64,000 nt of DNA from Onchocerca lupi (taxonomy: Eukaryota; Nematoda; Chromadorea; Rhabditida; Onchocercidae): NCBI GenBank assembly GCA_028564675.1, contig JAOVVO010000007.1, forward strand, positions 1 through 64,000, in the 5' to 3' direction. The position numbers and the translations under genes were made by a program. This document shows positions 25,325 to 39,396 of the stretch, one piece after another. How positions within the stretch are numbered: the stretch's first letter is position 1; each line of letters starts with the position of its first letter. The notes beneath the pieces are model-generated. The model made no database searches, had not been told where the DNA came from, and saw nothing but the letters and a program-made list of their open reading frames with translations.

Positions 25325-28300
25325 ATGCGACATTCAGCAAGCCACCGTGATGAAAAAGTCAGAAGATATGTGTTCTGTTGAGAATATTATGCGCAGTATG
25401 GTTGAGGAGTTTGGTTTGCTTGAAATTAATTTTTGATGATTTTGGATTTCAGAATTTTTGAAGTAGATTTTTCGATTTCAGGTCGTCTTTGTTGTCCTTA
25501 TTTACAGTATGTTTTCTGCTGCTTGTTTTTGCTCTTGCTTATAATTTAAATCAGTCCCAGGTATGTTCATACTTTTCTTCCATTTCATCTTGTTTTATTC
25601 AATTAAAGAAAATTTAATGTATTTAATCTTCATTTTATTATAATTTCAACTATTTATAAGTGATTCATTTTCATTCATGTACTCTTAAAACTGCTATTCT
25701 GCCTTCTGAAGTTGCAGGAAATTGTTCAGGATCATGCGAAATATGACCGCGGAATGTACATAGGTATATTCGGTAGAGGGTAAGCCTTTTCTTTTCATTA
25801 TGCATTATTGATTCTACCACTAATGACAGTGTTTGAAAAAAAATTTTTTGGAATTCAGTAGAATGGTGAACGCTGATGGAGATTTACGAATTAATGAGGA
25901 AAACAAGAATCAAAAGAAACATGTAAATGACGATGATGAATTGCCTGGTGATTCGGATCCAGATACAATCTTTAAATTTGGTGAAATTGGGAATTTTGAA
26001 CCAAAAGAAATGCAGGCACAGCCAGGAAATTATGGTATTCACTTAATAATTTAATCCATTATTATTATATTTGTTTCTAACAAATCGTGTCATTCTGCAG
26101 ATTCGAAAATTAGATTCTGAAATCGCTGTTTGTGTTATAATTCAAATGGAGAAAAATGAGTTCCTCTGTGGTAATTTCAGTCTATTTAAGTTTCACTTTC
26201 AGGGGAAATGGGCGAACCAGTTCTTGTAGATAAAACTTTACCAGAAGTTAAAAAAGCGATGAGAGAATATGGTTTTAACACTTACGTGAGCGACATGATT
26301 TCCGTAAATCGAAGTATTCCAGATGTAAGGATGGATGAGTAAGTATTACAGTAATGACTTGTCGATGTATTAGAATGAAATATAGTATATTTGAAACTTT
26401 TATCTTTCTTTGCAAAAATTTTTGATTTTTTTTAGTTATTCAGAAGCATATTTAAGTCTCATCACTTATTACTAAGTTTTTTGATTAGTGGGCATAACCC
26501 ATTCAAAATATAAACAAAATAACACCATAATCACTATTTTTTTTATTAGATGCAAATACTGGCATTACCCGGAAGATTTACCCACTGCAAGTATTGTCAT
26601 TGCCTTTCATAACGAAGGCTGGACACCACTGCTACGCACCGTTCATTCTGTTTTACTACGTTCGCCGCCACAGCTGATTAGAGAAATTATCATGGTTGAT
26701 GATTTTAGTGACAAAGGTAAATTTTGTTTAATATTTATTGCTAAGAGTATTGTTAGTCCAAAAAATATTCTGTAGAAATATGAACTTCCCAGAAAAGTTT
26801 GAAACTTGATATTGTATATAAATAAGCTACATGTTTTTATATATAGTTAACACATTCAGATAAAATACGTCAGCAAAATAAATTGTTACTCGTACTGCGC
26901 AATCTGCTGTCATTTACTATGATCACTTTTTTCCTCAAATCTTCTTGCAAATTAGCAAATTCTTGCAGTTTTGTCCTTCACTAAATTGTAGAATCCATTT
27001 CATGCATGCTTTTTTCAATTACTTCTAAATACTATTATGAATTAAATTAGTTCTGCATAGCTTTATTTTATTAGTACTATTTCGTAAGTCATCGATGTTA
27101 GTTAATCGGTTCTAATATATTTTTCCTCATGATCCGTTTTCTGGATTCCTGTTGTTCTTATCACTTTCCAATAAATGGAATTTTTTAAGTTCCATACATT
27201 GTTCCTCTCATAGGCCTCTCAGAGCACTAAGCGAAAATTCTTGATTAGTTCCATCATTTAATAAATTTTTTTTTTTTTTTTGAGCCTTGCAATCCTGTCC
27301 CATGAAATCTTGATTTAAGCCTTTTAAGTGCAATTGTTTCATCTAAAATCGTGAAAGGCTGAACGCTTATAACACAAAGATTTTATTACCAATAATCATG
27401 CTGCTCTCATCTTATGAAGTTTTTAATTCGAGACTTAGCTTGCTTATTTACTGGAATTATAATTCAACTAATTTAGATTTTATTAAAAATTATCTTCAAT
27501 TTACAGATGATTTTCACTGTATTTGATGAATATTCAGAAGTAATGTGAAAAGTAGTGCGCTTTTTTCAAAATGGTGCTAAGCCAAATGATTAAGACTTAT
27601 GAAATAAATTCTGCATTTTCCAGAGCATTTAAAAGATCGATTGGATGTTTATCTAAAGCAATTCAATGGAAAAGTAAAATTAATCAGGAATGCTGAACGT
27701 GAAGGACTTATTCGCACGCGGAGTATAGGAGCGAAGGAAGCAGTTGGCGATGTAGTTATATTTTTAGATGCTCACTGTGAGGTAAACATTAATTGGTTAC
27801 CTCCTCTTTTGGCACCTATACGTCAGAATAAGTAAGTCGGATTTGTGATTATCACAATAATTAAAATAATGGTGCAATCTCAAAATGTTTTGAAACTGTA
27901 TTGCTAATCTAGATAATGGATTTTGTTGATCAGTTTTTTATGTGATTACTATTCGGTAAAAAAAGTAAAGAAATACCAAATCATTTTATATTTCTTTTCT
28001 TTTTTTTCCTATGATCAGTATACACATAATGGCTTAATTTTTATGATTAGTAATTCATACTCCCAGATCATTTTCATTGTTCGTTCTGCTATGCAGAATA
28101 TCTAAATTTAAGTGATTTGTTGTGTGGTATATTTTTGGTTAGAAATATTTTTTGAATCTTTCATCGAAAGCTCCGGAATTCCTTTCGGCTGTTAAATGAT
28201 TTCGTTTTCAGAAAAATTATGACGGTACCAGTAATAGATGGTATTGACAAAGACGACTGGTCTTATCGGATAGTTTATAGTTCAGTGGATAGGCATTATC

Positions 28301-30454
28301 GGTGATTAAATTTCTTCACTTTTATTCAAAATTTTATAGTGGGAAATTTGTTTGAAAAATGGATTTCAATATTTGATGCAGGTATTTTAATTTCCAAAAT
28401 CTCTTCATTACAGTGGTATATTCGAATGGGGACTTTTATACAAAGAAACTGAGATATCGGCGCAAGAATTGAGGCGAAGAAAATATAGTAGTGAGCCGTT
28501 CAGGTCATGATTTCTCTCGTGAAGTTTCGCTTTGCTAGCTTTAAGATTATTCATTTTTCTTTACAAATTTTCTTTATTTTCGAAATTCTTTAGGTCTCCA
28601 ACTCATGCAGGTGGCTTATTTGCTATTAATAAAAAATGGTTCGAAGAACTAGGTTTTTATGATCCTGGATTGCAAATATGGGGAGGCGAACAGTATGAAC
28701 TTTCTTTCAAAGTTGGTTTTATTTATTTATTTTTTTTTTTTGAATCATGATAGACGCATAATTTATTTTGACATTCCTGAATTAAAGTGCTATCTAGTTT
28801 TGGTTATAGCTTTTCATTTCTTTTTCAGTTTAATATATTGAAACTAAAAAAATTGCAGATTTGGCAATGCGGAGGCGGAATTTTGTTTGTTCCATGTTCG
28901 CATGTTGGCCATGTGTACCGATCACATATGCCTTATGGTTTTGGAAAACTCTCCGGAAAACCAGTTATTTCAACTGTAATTACTCATTCAAAAAAAGCTT
29001 TTTGTTTCGAAGCGCTAATGCTGATCTCTTTTTTGAATTTGCATTAAAAAAGTTTCAGAATATGCTTCGTGTTATAAAAACATGGATGGATGAATATGAT
29101 AAGTATTATTATATCCGAGAGCCATCAGCAAAACATCGCTTGCCGGGTAACATAAGTTCACAACTCGAACTTAGGAAAAGCCTGAAATGTAAATCGTTTA
29201 AATGGTAAGTTTATAAAAATTTACAATTTACTGAGAATTTACAATTCACTTCACTTTGGCGCTGTTTCTCGATGTTTATCGTTAGCAGTTACAAAAGTGG
29301 TACTAAGTATGTGTCTGATGATCACTATTAAATGATGAAATTTCGAATTTTTTTCATTTTTGTTGTACAGTTTCAAAAATTTAAGGTATATGGAAAAAGT
29401 TGCTTACGATGTTATTATATCTTATCCCCTTCCGCCGGAAAATCACGTTTGGGGTGAAGCGAAAAATCTTGCTACGGGTATTCCGCTCAGCTCGTATTTC
29501 TTTTTTTTTTTATAATTATTTTTATTGCTCAATATGGCAAACTATATTTAAGCGTGTTTATAAGTAGTTTTCGATGAGTTTTACAGTTTTATTCCTCTTT
29601 TCAACCAAGTTTCTTATATTTGCACATATCGACGTTTTTTAAAATTTTGTTCATGCTCTTTTCATCAACATTGACGATTATCATTTGAGGCGCATAAAAA
29701 TATTTCAAATTTGATTTTGATGCAGCTTTATAAGATTGACGTATCAAGAATGGAACTTGCTGATTATTTATCTGCAGTATTTAGGAAAATGTATTGACAC
29801 GATGGGCCGATCTGTACCAGGCGTTGTTGGTGCAACTTTATGTCATGGTTATGGTGGAAATCAGGTAAAAAGAATGAAAGTTTCAATTTTTTTATGTCAC
29901 CGATGTTTCAGTGTTGAAATTGATGAGGTGTGCAGTTTTCTAGAACGCATGTATTGTTTTTCTTTCAACTAATGTTGTAGAATAATGAAATCCTGATATT
30001 GATTTTTTTATTTAGTTTATTCTCATTACTAATATAATCAAAGATATCTTTTTTCAAGTTGGTTAAATTGAACAAGAAAGGGCAGTTAACACAAGGAGAA
30101 TGGTGTATAGTTCCCATGGATGGAAATTTAATTACGAAACATTGCGTGAAAGGAACAGTTGATGGACCCTTTACTTACGATGAAGTAGGCTTTTTTTTTT
30201 TCAATATTCACTAGCGGTAGAATAATATTCTTTCTTCGTTGAGGATTCGCTGTCAATACCTGTATTCATTTTCTAGTTTAATATTTCCAACTGTTACAAA
30301 AATTTTTTATTTGTAGAAAAGTGAACAAATAATGATCAGTGACTTGTGCCTGACAGCAGCGAAATCTACATCTAGTTCAAAATTATCAATGGAAAAATGT
30401 GATTCGGAAAATCAATGGCAGAAGTGGAAATGGCGAGAAATATATATCGATTGA
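25325..30454 (+). CDS. gly-7: Polypeptide GalNAc-transferase, GALNT7/GLY-7 type
   Basis: Golgi type II enzyme that transfers GalNAc from UDP-GalNAc to Ser/Thr; GALNT7 prefers already glycosylated peptides. Sixteen exons in phase give 621 aa: 25325-25376, 25508-25560, 25718-25779, 25859-26034, 26203-26338, 26550-26716, 27624-27831, 28212-28301, 28414-28503, 28594-28711, 28859-28975, 29059-29204, 29371-29477, 29785-29864, 30059-30184 and 30317-30454. A basic tail plus signal anchor (RRYVFLCFLLLVFALAYN) is followed by a stem with GNFEPKE, as in GALNT7. The catalytic domain has ECKYWHYPEDLPTASIVIAFH, metal-binding LDAHCE, and WGGEQYELS (N of the usual WGGEN is Q). A ricin-type lectin domain follows (GKCIDTMGR, GGNQ, QKWKW). 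The usual Trp in CKSFKW is Cys here, by the exon junction at 29204/29371. The first exon is the least certain. Confidence 0.92.
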
Positions 30455-32070
30455 TCAAGTGATTGATCTTACCAAGAACTACTTGTACTTGTTCACAATC
30501 AATATATCATACGACTTTTCGAGGAATTTTTTGCGCATTGACAAATTTAATTCGTTCCAAGAAAGAATTCATTTTTTTTTCAATATGAATATTTCTTATC
30601 TTTTCGGTTGGTTTATGTGCATCTGTTGAGAAATTTCTCTATTATTTTATCTATCTCATTAAACGTCTGGATTGTTATAGGAGATAATTGTAGGAATTTA
30701 TTGTTTTCTTTCGAAAAAAGCAATATTTTCCAATATTCGTCCTATGAACTTCATTGATTGAGTTCGAATTCGTAAAGCAGTATATTTTAAACTACTATTT
30801 TTGCACTTATCGCTCAATTTTTCCTAAGATCATCTGTAAAACTATTGATTTTTCTTTCATTTAGCTTAGGAAGTTCAGGAAAATTAGTTTCTCGGCTGAC
30901 AGTCGATTTGACAAGCAACTTCTGAGAAACCTTACTTGGTGCCTTTTCTTGTCTATTTTGCAGTATTCTGTTTTCGTTGTTTTTAGTAATATTAATACAC
31001 TTTAGAAATGTTGCAGTTTAATTGAAGATTTCATACTTTTTCCTATTACTAAGTGCTTTATGTCAAAAGTACTACCATGATTCATGTTATTATTTATTAC
31101 GATTATTGATTTAGAATATATTCCGAGTATAGTCTACAATTTTCTCGACAACTTTGAATCTATAGGAAGTAACTGAATTTTTTGCCCGTAAGAATTTTTT
31201 AATCTTCAGAAATCTTTTTCATAACATTGATGGTCAATTTTGAAAGAGATAAAATTATGATGTCTTTTGTGCCGAAAGAAAAACAAAATAAAAAAATACG
31301 AAGCAAAGTGAAAACAAATTACAGTAATCTCAGTCAAGAGTTAAATAAAAAATTACTCGACATATTTGCAAATTTTGTTCTCTTCTTTTATGTGAAATTT
31401 TATCGAGTTATGTGATATTTTTTAGATTATTTATATACTAAACATCGATTTCCATAAATGGTTGGGTTTTTTGTGATTGCACAATTAAATTGTTGATAAA
31501 TAGCGGCATTCAGCTGACTTATCTATTGTTTCTGTCCAAGGCTGATTTTTTAGAAAAGACGCTGAAAAAGCACCCCAGATCATCCGCTAATTACATATTA
31601 TTTTTTGAGCAAACTACTTTTTTGATCCCTTTCTAGAGGTGTTTGTCAAGTTTTTTTTCCTGAAAAAGGCTTGTTTTTAATATTTAGGTATTAAAAACAT
31701 GTTCGAATTAGATGAAGTTAAAATAGAGATGAATCCTGTTATTCGGAATGCTTGTTAAACCTATTAAAGATGCGAAGTTTTTAGATCATTAATACTAAAC
31801 GTCTGCATAAATGAATCTGTTTGCGTTTACCGAAATACTTAAAAATTAATTCAACATTCACCTGCTTTATCTTAATTCGTTTCATGAAATTCTTAAATTT
31901 CTTGAGAATTGTTTCTGCGCTTCTATTTCACTCTGTACTCTCTTGTTTGAATTTGGGAAAATGATATGACTGATTTTCTATCCTAACTTGATTCTTCCTC
32001 TTTGTTCATTTCTAAGATTCCTATGTTTTGCAGGTTTTTTCAAAGTGTCAGGATTTGATAGTTTTATTGA
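30455..32070. other. Intergenic, nothing recognised
   Basis: 3' UTR of the glycosyltransferase and upstream region of the next gene. An ATTAAA near 30656 could be its poly(A) signal. One lysine-rich open frame (31227-31415) is probably chance. Confidence 0.5.
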
Positions 32071-35000
32071 ATGGAGGCTTTATATATAGAGTCGTTGAAT
32101 ATATTCGACTGTAAATGGATTTTTATTATTGCCATAGTGATTGCACTTAGGTATCTTTTATTTGATCAACTTATTTTAGATCAAAAAATGTTTAATTCTG
32201 GAAGGAAATTATATGTATATGGCTTCACTGTGTCTGACGAATGTTTCTTCACTATAATTTCTGATTATTTTAAGTCTAAACTTTGAAATATTCTATCTGA
32301 ATCTTACTTTTACATTTCTGCTCTTTGTGATATTATGTTATTTGATTCCTCTTGTTTAGAATTTATTTCAAAGGCACTCAATTCAAAGAACGCATTACGG
32401 CTAAAGGTTTAGTAGCAGTTGTAACAGGCTGTAATTCTGGCATAGGAAAGCAGATTGTACGAGAGCTAAATCTCCGTGGAGCCAAGGTGTACATGTTGTG
32501 TCGTAGTGAGGATCGAGCTCGGAATGCTGTCGTTGAACTTGTAAAGGTTGAAATTAAGAACAAGTTATAATTAATTGAGATAAATTAGGAACTTCAGTGA
32601 TGTGAGCCGAAAGTCTATGATAGGAAAATTTGGTATTTGAATCATTTTTGCTGCTTAATAATTGTAAAATAATAAATTTGAAATCTTTTAACAGGCATAT
32701 GCTTATTTTATTAACAGTGATGAGTGTTGCGCAGCACTTAATGGTGTCGATCTCTAAATAGATGATATATATGTGATAGAGGTGACAAATTGACATTTGT
32801 AATCAAATTTGAGCTATTTCTGAACAGAGTTTTATAAATTCTTTAACAATTTTTTCCTTATTTTCAGCTTGGTTGTAATCCGGAAAGACTTTTAATTAAA
32901 ATAGTTGATCTAGCTTGCTTCAAATCAATCAGGACAGCAGCAGCAGAAATCATAAAAGGTTTCTATTATCTTTAAATTCATTTTATCGCAGGAATATTAT
33001 TAATTATATGGATTAAAGTTGATTAGATTGAACAAGCAGCATAATGATAGGTTCACAAGTTTATTTAGGAACATAACATCGACGCTGAACAGTCGAATAG
33101 TTATTGGTATCTTTGGCAGTCATAGAAAGGAAGATTGTTTCTTGTTGAATTTTCATATAAATTAAATGAGAAACATTTTAAGTTAGAATCTGGATTGGAA
33201 TGTGCTTTCGTATTTCTGAGTATACGCATTTCGAACTCAGCTGTGCATTCTTGATTTTAATTCAGAAATTTAAATATGAACTTGTATGACCATTAAGATT
33301 AATTGGACATCATATTGATATTGCAGAAGAAGATCATCTGAATATTCTAATCAATAATGCCGGTATTATGCTATATCCAAAGTTTAAGTTGACCGTTGAT
33401 GGTCATGAGCTAGTCTGGCAAACGAATTATCTCGGTTAGTATTGAAACAGTGGGAAAATAATTTTCTTAAAATATTAATGTTATATAAAAAATAAAAAAT
33501 TCGTTTGCTTCTATAAAATTTTCATTAACGATATCAACTTAAAAAAAAGACAGTATTTTATTTAGCTTTAAATATTGATTTTATAGTTGAATTAAAAACC
33601 TTTTCATTTGAGATATATATAAAAATTTAGGAAACGAACTTTCACAAACGTGAGCTTGCTTACTTAGGTTCATTTATAAAGCAGTGAAAATGTTGAATAA
33701 AAACTTATTGTTATATTGTAGCAATAAATTCTGTTCATTTTTATCCATTTTTTTTACCGAGCAGGAGATCCCTTTTTCCAGTTCAGAAGTTATATATTGT
33801 GATATGTGGATCTTTCTATTCAGTTTAAATTTTTTTGGTATTTCTGCAGGTCCTTGGTAATGAACAAAAATTTCGTTCAATTTTGCTTTAATCCACGTTT
33901 TAACACATATTTTTTTTTCATTGTTTACCAAGCGAATAGCATGGTGTCAAAAGTGTGCATTTATATTTTCAGTAGAATGTAAAATTGAACTGAAAAGAAA
34001 ATCAATGGTTTAGAGTAAATTATATCCACATAGGCATTATGGATAAAATTTTATTCTAAATATTATTTGATCTAGATATTATCTCACACTAAGTAAATAT
34101 ATTGATATTGATAAACGGAAACAATTTTGATTATATTTTTTGTTAATCTTAATAGTTTTATCCCCTTATTCAAGTAACATTGGTAACAAAAGCACAAAGT
34201 TTTCAGGACATTTCTTACTCACTGAATTACTTCTACCGCTTCTTAAAGCAGCTCCGATTGCACGTATTATCAATGTTTCTGCATTAGCTCATTTTTATGC
34301 TGATTTTATTGATTTGCAACTAATTGATCGTAGAGAAGGTTGGGATTCGAGACAGTCGTATTCGAAGTCTAAACTTGCTATGGTATTTTTATGATTTTTT
34401 GTTGTAAATGAACGCTTTTATAAGTTGTTCTATAGAAAGGCAATTTAATTTCATAATTTTTCAAGGTAATGCATGCGTTTGAATTGACTAGAAGATTACG
34501 GTCATGTGAAGAATCACATGTTACGATAAATGTATGCCATCCTGGTTTGTGCAATACACGACTGATGCGCTATACGCCATTAGCACAAAAGCCATTGAAC
34601 TATCTCACCGCACCATTCAGGTTTTGTTAATTTTATATTTAATTTTAAAGCATTTCAAATTTCAAATATTTAATACAAGGAATTTAGGAGTTTAAGGTCC
34701 GGGTACCTTGACTTCATAAAGAAGGAATATATTATTTGAACCGTTCGCTTTCTTATACCATTCTAGATAAATTTTGAAGATATAGATATTACTACATTCT
34801 AGTTTGAACCTTTCAGGAATATGTTTCACTGTAATTCGTGCCTTTACTCTTTTTCCTAAATGCATGTGAAAATTTTCTCTGCATGATAGAATCAATCTAA
34901 ATATTAACGAGAAATGTTTTTATTTTTTATTTCAAAAAATTCCAACACCATTTTAATTGTCTTGGTTGTTTATCTGTATTTTTTCAGATGGTACTTGCTA

Positions 35001-35547
35001 AAAACTCCAAAGGATGGAGCCCAAACTCCGCTTTTTTTGGCTTTATCGAAAACTGTGGCTGGTTCCTCAGGACTTTACTACAGGTGTCAGGAATATTAGT
35101 TTCATTCAAATTTTTCAATCTGAAAATCTTTTTTATTCTTCAATCCGAATTTTTACCTCTACATCTTCTATTATTTTTAAAAATTAAAATGACCTTTTTG
35201 ACGGAGTAATATAATATTTTTGTTGATTTTTAATGCTCCATTATATTTATTAGTAATGAAATTATAATTGAATAATAAATATAGCTGGAGATTTTAAGCT
35301 TTATTTTGCATTTCTATTCTGCTTTGGTATAAGTTTTAGTGCTCAGGAAGTCCTTTTTCTGGTTTGAAAATAGAAAAAAAAAAAAAAATTCCAAGTTCTT
35401 TAATATTAACAAAAAAATATAACCAATATCTTATTTTTTAGTGAATGTATGCCAAAAACTCGCATTGAAATGGTAGACTGGGAGAAGAAATGTGCCCAAT
35501 TGTATGATTATTCGCTGCATGTTGCAGGTTTTGATGTAAAAGATTGA
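32071..35547 (+). CDS. Short-chain dehydrogenase, retinol-dehydrogenase type
   Basis: NAD(P)-dependent oxidoreductase of the classical SDR family, likely ER-membrane anchored and acting on retinoid, steroid or similar lipid substrates. Eight exons: 32071-32150, 32360-32546, 32868-32958, 33327-33434, 34207-34382, 34466-34620, 34988-35083 and 35442-35547 (332 aa). An N-terminal hydrophobic anchor (WIFIIAIVIALR) precedes the Rossmann fold. Cofactor loop TGCNSGIG (TGxxxGIG), then CRSEDRA, the VDLA segment, NNAG, INVSAL with the catalytic serine, and YSKSK with the catalytic Tyr/Lys (YxxxK) are all present. The later CHPGLCNTRLM matches the HPG...T segment of RDH11-14-like enzymes. Exon 2 could end at 32540 or 32546; both keep the frame. 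It looks active. Substrate cannot be read from sequence. Confidence 0.9.
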
Positions 35548-35961
35548 TTTGAAAATTAGTGAGTTGCGAATTTGACTATTATAAACTGTTCTATGTTTTT
35601 AGTTTTGGAGTGGTTCTCATATCGAGAAAAATTAAAGAAATGGATTTGCAAAAAATTATTCACATCTTATTTCGAATTAATTTAATTCAACGTAATCACT
35701 CCAAAAGCAGGAAAAAAAGAAATAGGAAAATTTGTGCATAATAATTTCTTATATTTGTCTCTTACTTTTCATTTGAGTTATATTTTGTAATGACTGAAGA
35801 CTTAATGTGCAATATTTTTTTTCAAATGGATATTAAGATCGCAATTTATAGCCAAATTTTTGCAAATGTTGACTTTCCCTAAATCTGATTCATTGTTTTC
35901 ATTGTTGAAATTCCTTAGCACACTATTTAAAAAGTTTAATATTTTGAAATACAGATTTTTC

Positions 35962-37848
35962 TTATATTTGACGAATTTTTAACGGTTTTATCAATACTAT
36001 TCTGTTTCTTGATATTTTACCATGTTCCTCTTCAGCTTTATAATACGCATTTTGCCGAAATTTTGTTGATACATTGAATTGTGAGTTTCTTTCGACTTCA
36101 TAATAAGTGCATTGTTTCAACAGACAGTATCGAAACTTTATTATAATAGATATTGTTAAAATTATATGCAAAGTTACAATCACTGACAAAAACAATTTTT
36201 AAAAATTATGCGCTGATGAGTAAGGATGCATAGTGTAGAGATGACTGCCATTTCGAGAATGGCTGATTTTTACTGCTTTTTAATCCCATCACTAACATTC
36301 GTGAATAAGTTGTCCTTTGTGCCAGAACTCACTAGAGTTGATATTTAAAGTATTGATTTTTTTTCTTTTTTCAAATATGCCATTTGCTAAAACCTTTCCG
36401 AGTCATTCCATTTGGCAGTTAAATGTTACATACCACTTATAAAATGGATAATAAGGTTATTCCACTAGTAGTAACTATCGTAACATAAAGGATAGATCCA
36501 AAGAACACAATTCAGTGCTCATATATGATATGGTTTATGTCTCATTGACGTTTGTGATTTTTTGGACTATTATATTTTAATTTTCACCTGCTATCTTTGC
36601 ATTTCTGAGCGGATTTGAATTTGCGCGCACTAAAGTGAAGTATCTTTATGAAATACCCTACTTGGAATAAATTTTGCTATTTTTCTTGAATTGGGAAAAA
36701 AAAAAGCCAATAAGATTATTCTACAAACAGACTCCGTCCAAATGTTTAATTTTTTGATGGAATTGTTAACTTGGTTGTATATTTAATTTCTAAAATTCAC
36801 ATTTTTAAATCCGCATTAATTGCCTACCACGGATTTCGTTCAGAAATGTAGTAGATGAAACTTTAGAACTTGTTTAAAATTAAAATGTAATGGAAATATT
36901 CAATTTCAGCCATGCTGATTTGGAAACTCAGCTGTATTCTAATCATTCCACCAAAATATCTAACATTCTTGAATGGTAGATCTAGAGTATTTACTATTTA
37001 TTCTAGTGAACACAAGAAAGCAGCATTATGCATTAGCACCATTGGCATAAAAGCATTCTGTTTCAAAAGTGATATGTAGGGATGAGTCATGCAACCGAGA
37101 TGATACATGTCTTTTGAAATTCATAATGATATAGCAGTTTCGGTTTTTTTCGTTCGTCTGTTCAGATTTGAAATAGAATTTTATCGTTATGTCTGTATCA
37201 GATTGAGAAGAATTGAAGACGAAGCTTTTGAAGCAGTGTAAATATATTTCTCTTCGATTTCCCACTAAAATGAGAAATGTTTATATTTCAGTACAAGACC
37301 AGAAAGTTTAAAACTAAAACTGCTGAAAAAGGCCCCAAATAAACAAATGAAGTGTCAGTAAACAGAATTAGCTAGGAAATTATGCCCCAATGACCATTAC
37401 TCCTATCAAATACAGGATTTGTATATAACGAAACATTTAAAAATTTTATATTTTGAAAAGCAGCCGATTCTTTTAAAACATTCGTTCTATTCCTGTTTGT
37501 TAAGAAGTAAATTTAAGTACCTTAATATACGATGTTATTTTTAAGCATTTCATCATATACTTGATACCAATCACTGAATCCAACCGCTCCCGGATAATAA
37601 TATACTTCCATAACCTGAAGTATTACTTCAGTATTACTGTATTTGATATTTACTTATTTCACGTCCTAATTAATTTATGAAATTAATTACAATGTATATC
37701 TCAAATAAATCCAACCCGAAAGTATGGCAACATTTTGCATTATTTTCATTTTATCATTGATATCTTTATTTCTACTTTTAGAATAAATGAGTAGCTTTTG
37801 CTTTTCTACCTTACAAAAGCTTATTTGAGTCAATTCTATGACGTCCAT
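35962..37848 (-). CDS. Candidate single-pass membrane protein
   Basis: Three minus-strand pieces join in phase: 37815-37848 (MDVIELTQISF, donor GTAAGG), 37040-37264 (acceptor CATTTTAG) and 35962-36182 (acceptor TTTTTGTCAG), ending at a stop. The middle exon reads like an extracellular domain with cysteines and possible N-glycosylation (IYLHCFKSFVFNSS, NRNCYIIMNF, HITFETECFYAN). The last exon starts with a membrane segment (VIVTLHIILTISIIIKF) and has a charged tail (YKAEEEHGKISRNR). No signal peptide is seen at the proposed start, so the true 5' end may lie elsewhere. No family was recognised. The splice phases agree, but the donor at 37039 (GTGCTA) is weak. It could be artefactual. Confidence 0.28.
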
Positions 37849-38411
37849 TATTGAAAATAAATGAAAAAGACAGCCTTCCTTTGTATTTGTGGGAAATCAA
37901 TGATTAATTAGTCTCATGTATTTCAGTTATACAATTCAATATAATTACAATTTTCGACACAATTTCAATGAATGTAATTTTTGTTCCTTTCTTCAAAATA
38001 TGGAAAAACAAAAGAGTATTTAGCAGAAATTTAAGTAAGGAGAAATATACATTAAAGTTGTAAAGGACGAACCCAATGTTTATGAGAATCGCGCGAAATA
38101 ATTTTCGTTGGGGATTTCGAATAACGGTTTCCTGGGAATTCAACAAATAATGTCCAGAAACCTTTTCGTCTTGCCTATAAATTTATGTTCGAAATATTAT
38201 CAATAGAATTTAAGTTTTACAAATAACTTAGTGAGTATGCCATTTCTGAAATTAAATGATTGATTTGATAAGAAGGAAAGAAAGAAAACGGGCAAATTCG
38301 TCCTGGAATTATTTTTCGCTATGTTGTAAAAGTTCGAAAATAATGAATAATTCATTGAATAAATGATAAAACAAAAAGTTTGACTCTGCAATAACTCACT
38401 GAGGACATTTA

Positions 38412-38775
38412 TTAGTGTTGTAGAATTGTGATCACATCAGAAAATTTCTTTCTAAATGTAGGAACAGGCTTATGAAATCTAACCAGGCTAATTTCATTAA
38501 ATCCATATTTTTCAACAAGTCTGAAAGCTTACTTCATAAGTTTTCGTAAAGACATCACCAGGTGCGACAAAGAAATCAGCGGTATTTCCAACTCCAATAA
38601 GACGGAAAAATTTGGCTTCCGTAACATTATGGTTACGGACAGAAAGAGTTACATGATAACGTTTTTGATAATATCGTCGGTACTTCTTCGAACTACACAA
38701 AGAATTGCAAAGTATAAGCTGGAGAATGAGCAAAAGTCTTAAAGTTCGCAGTAATGCTGCACACATATGCCGCAT
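38412..38775 (-). pseudogene. Small secreted protein gene with apparent frameshift
   Basis: A minus-strand ATG at 38775 lies just after a good acceptor (TACCTTGCAG), as for a trans-spliced gene. It starts with a signal peptide (LLRTLRLLLILQLILCNSLC), then a basic stretch (SSKKYRRYYQKRYHV) and TLSVRNHNVTEAKFFRLIGV plus APGDVFTKTYEVSFQ. That frame stops at 38512. One base later, another frame carries on with equally protein-like residues (LVEKYGFNEISLVRFHKPVP, then FRKKFSDVITILQH) to a TAA at 38412 that abuts an AATAAA signal. So a single-base frameshift near 38520 appears to break a protein of about 120 aa. It may be a true pseudogene, a sequencing error, or a real 87-aa protein. No family was recognised. 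Confidence 0.5.
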
Positions 38776-39396
38776 TGAATAGTTTGCCTGCAAGGTAATG
38801 CACCTGTAATATAAATATATTTAATGAAGGAAAAGATATCGTCTGATAATGAAATAGAGTAAGAAAGTATAAGATTGATTCAACTAGCAAAAATTCTGAT
38901 TTCACTTTCTTTTAAATTCATTCGATAGTTTAATTTTCATCTAAAGTAAGTGTGTTTGATTGTTTGTTTTTTGACTAAAATATATTTCGAAGTTTTAATT
39001 AATATCTGTTAGTAGAAATTTAGTATTTAATTATTTAGAAAGATGAACAATAATAATATAATGAAATAGGAGAAGGAAATTCTTTTAAACCAGAAAAAAA
39101 TATTTAAGCAATAAGAAAAACTAATAAAAGTACTTATGAAAATTTTTTTTCGTGTCACGTTAAAAAGATATGAGGTTGAATTGGTTGGGTTAATAGCAAA
39201 ATTTTAAAATTCATGAACACATTAAACGTGCTTATCATCATGACTTATTTATATCTTGGATTGTTTTTCTGTGTAATGAGAACTAATAAAAAGAGTCACA
39301 AAATTGAATCCACATTCAAATTATTTTTGACTATTTTAAGAATTTATCAAAAAAAAAAAAAACTTTTTAAAATTTCAGGAATTTCATGAATAGTAA

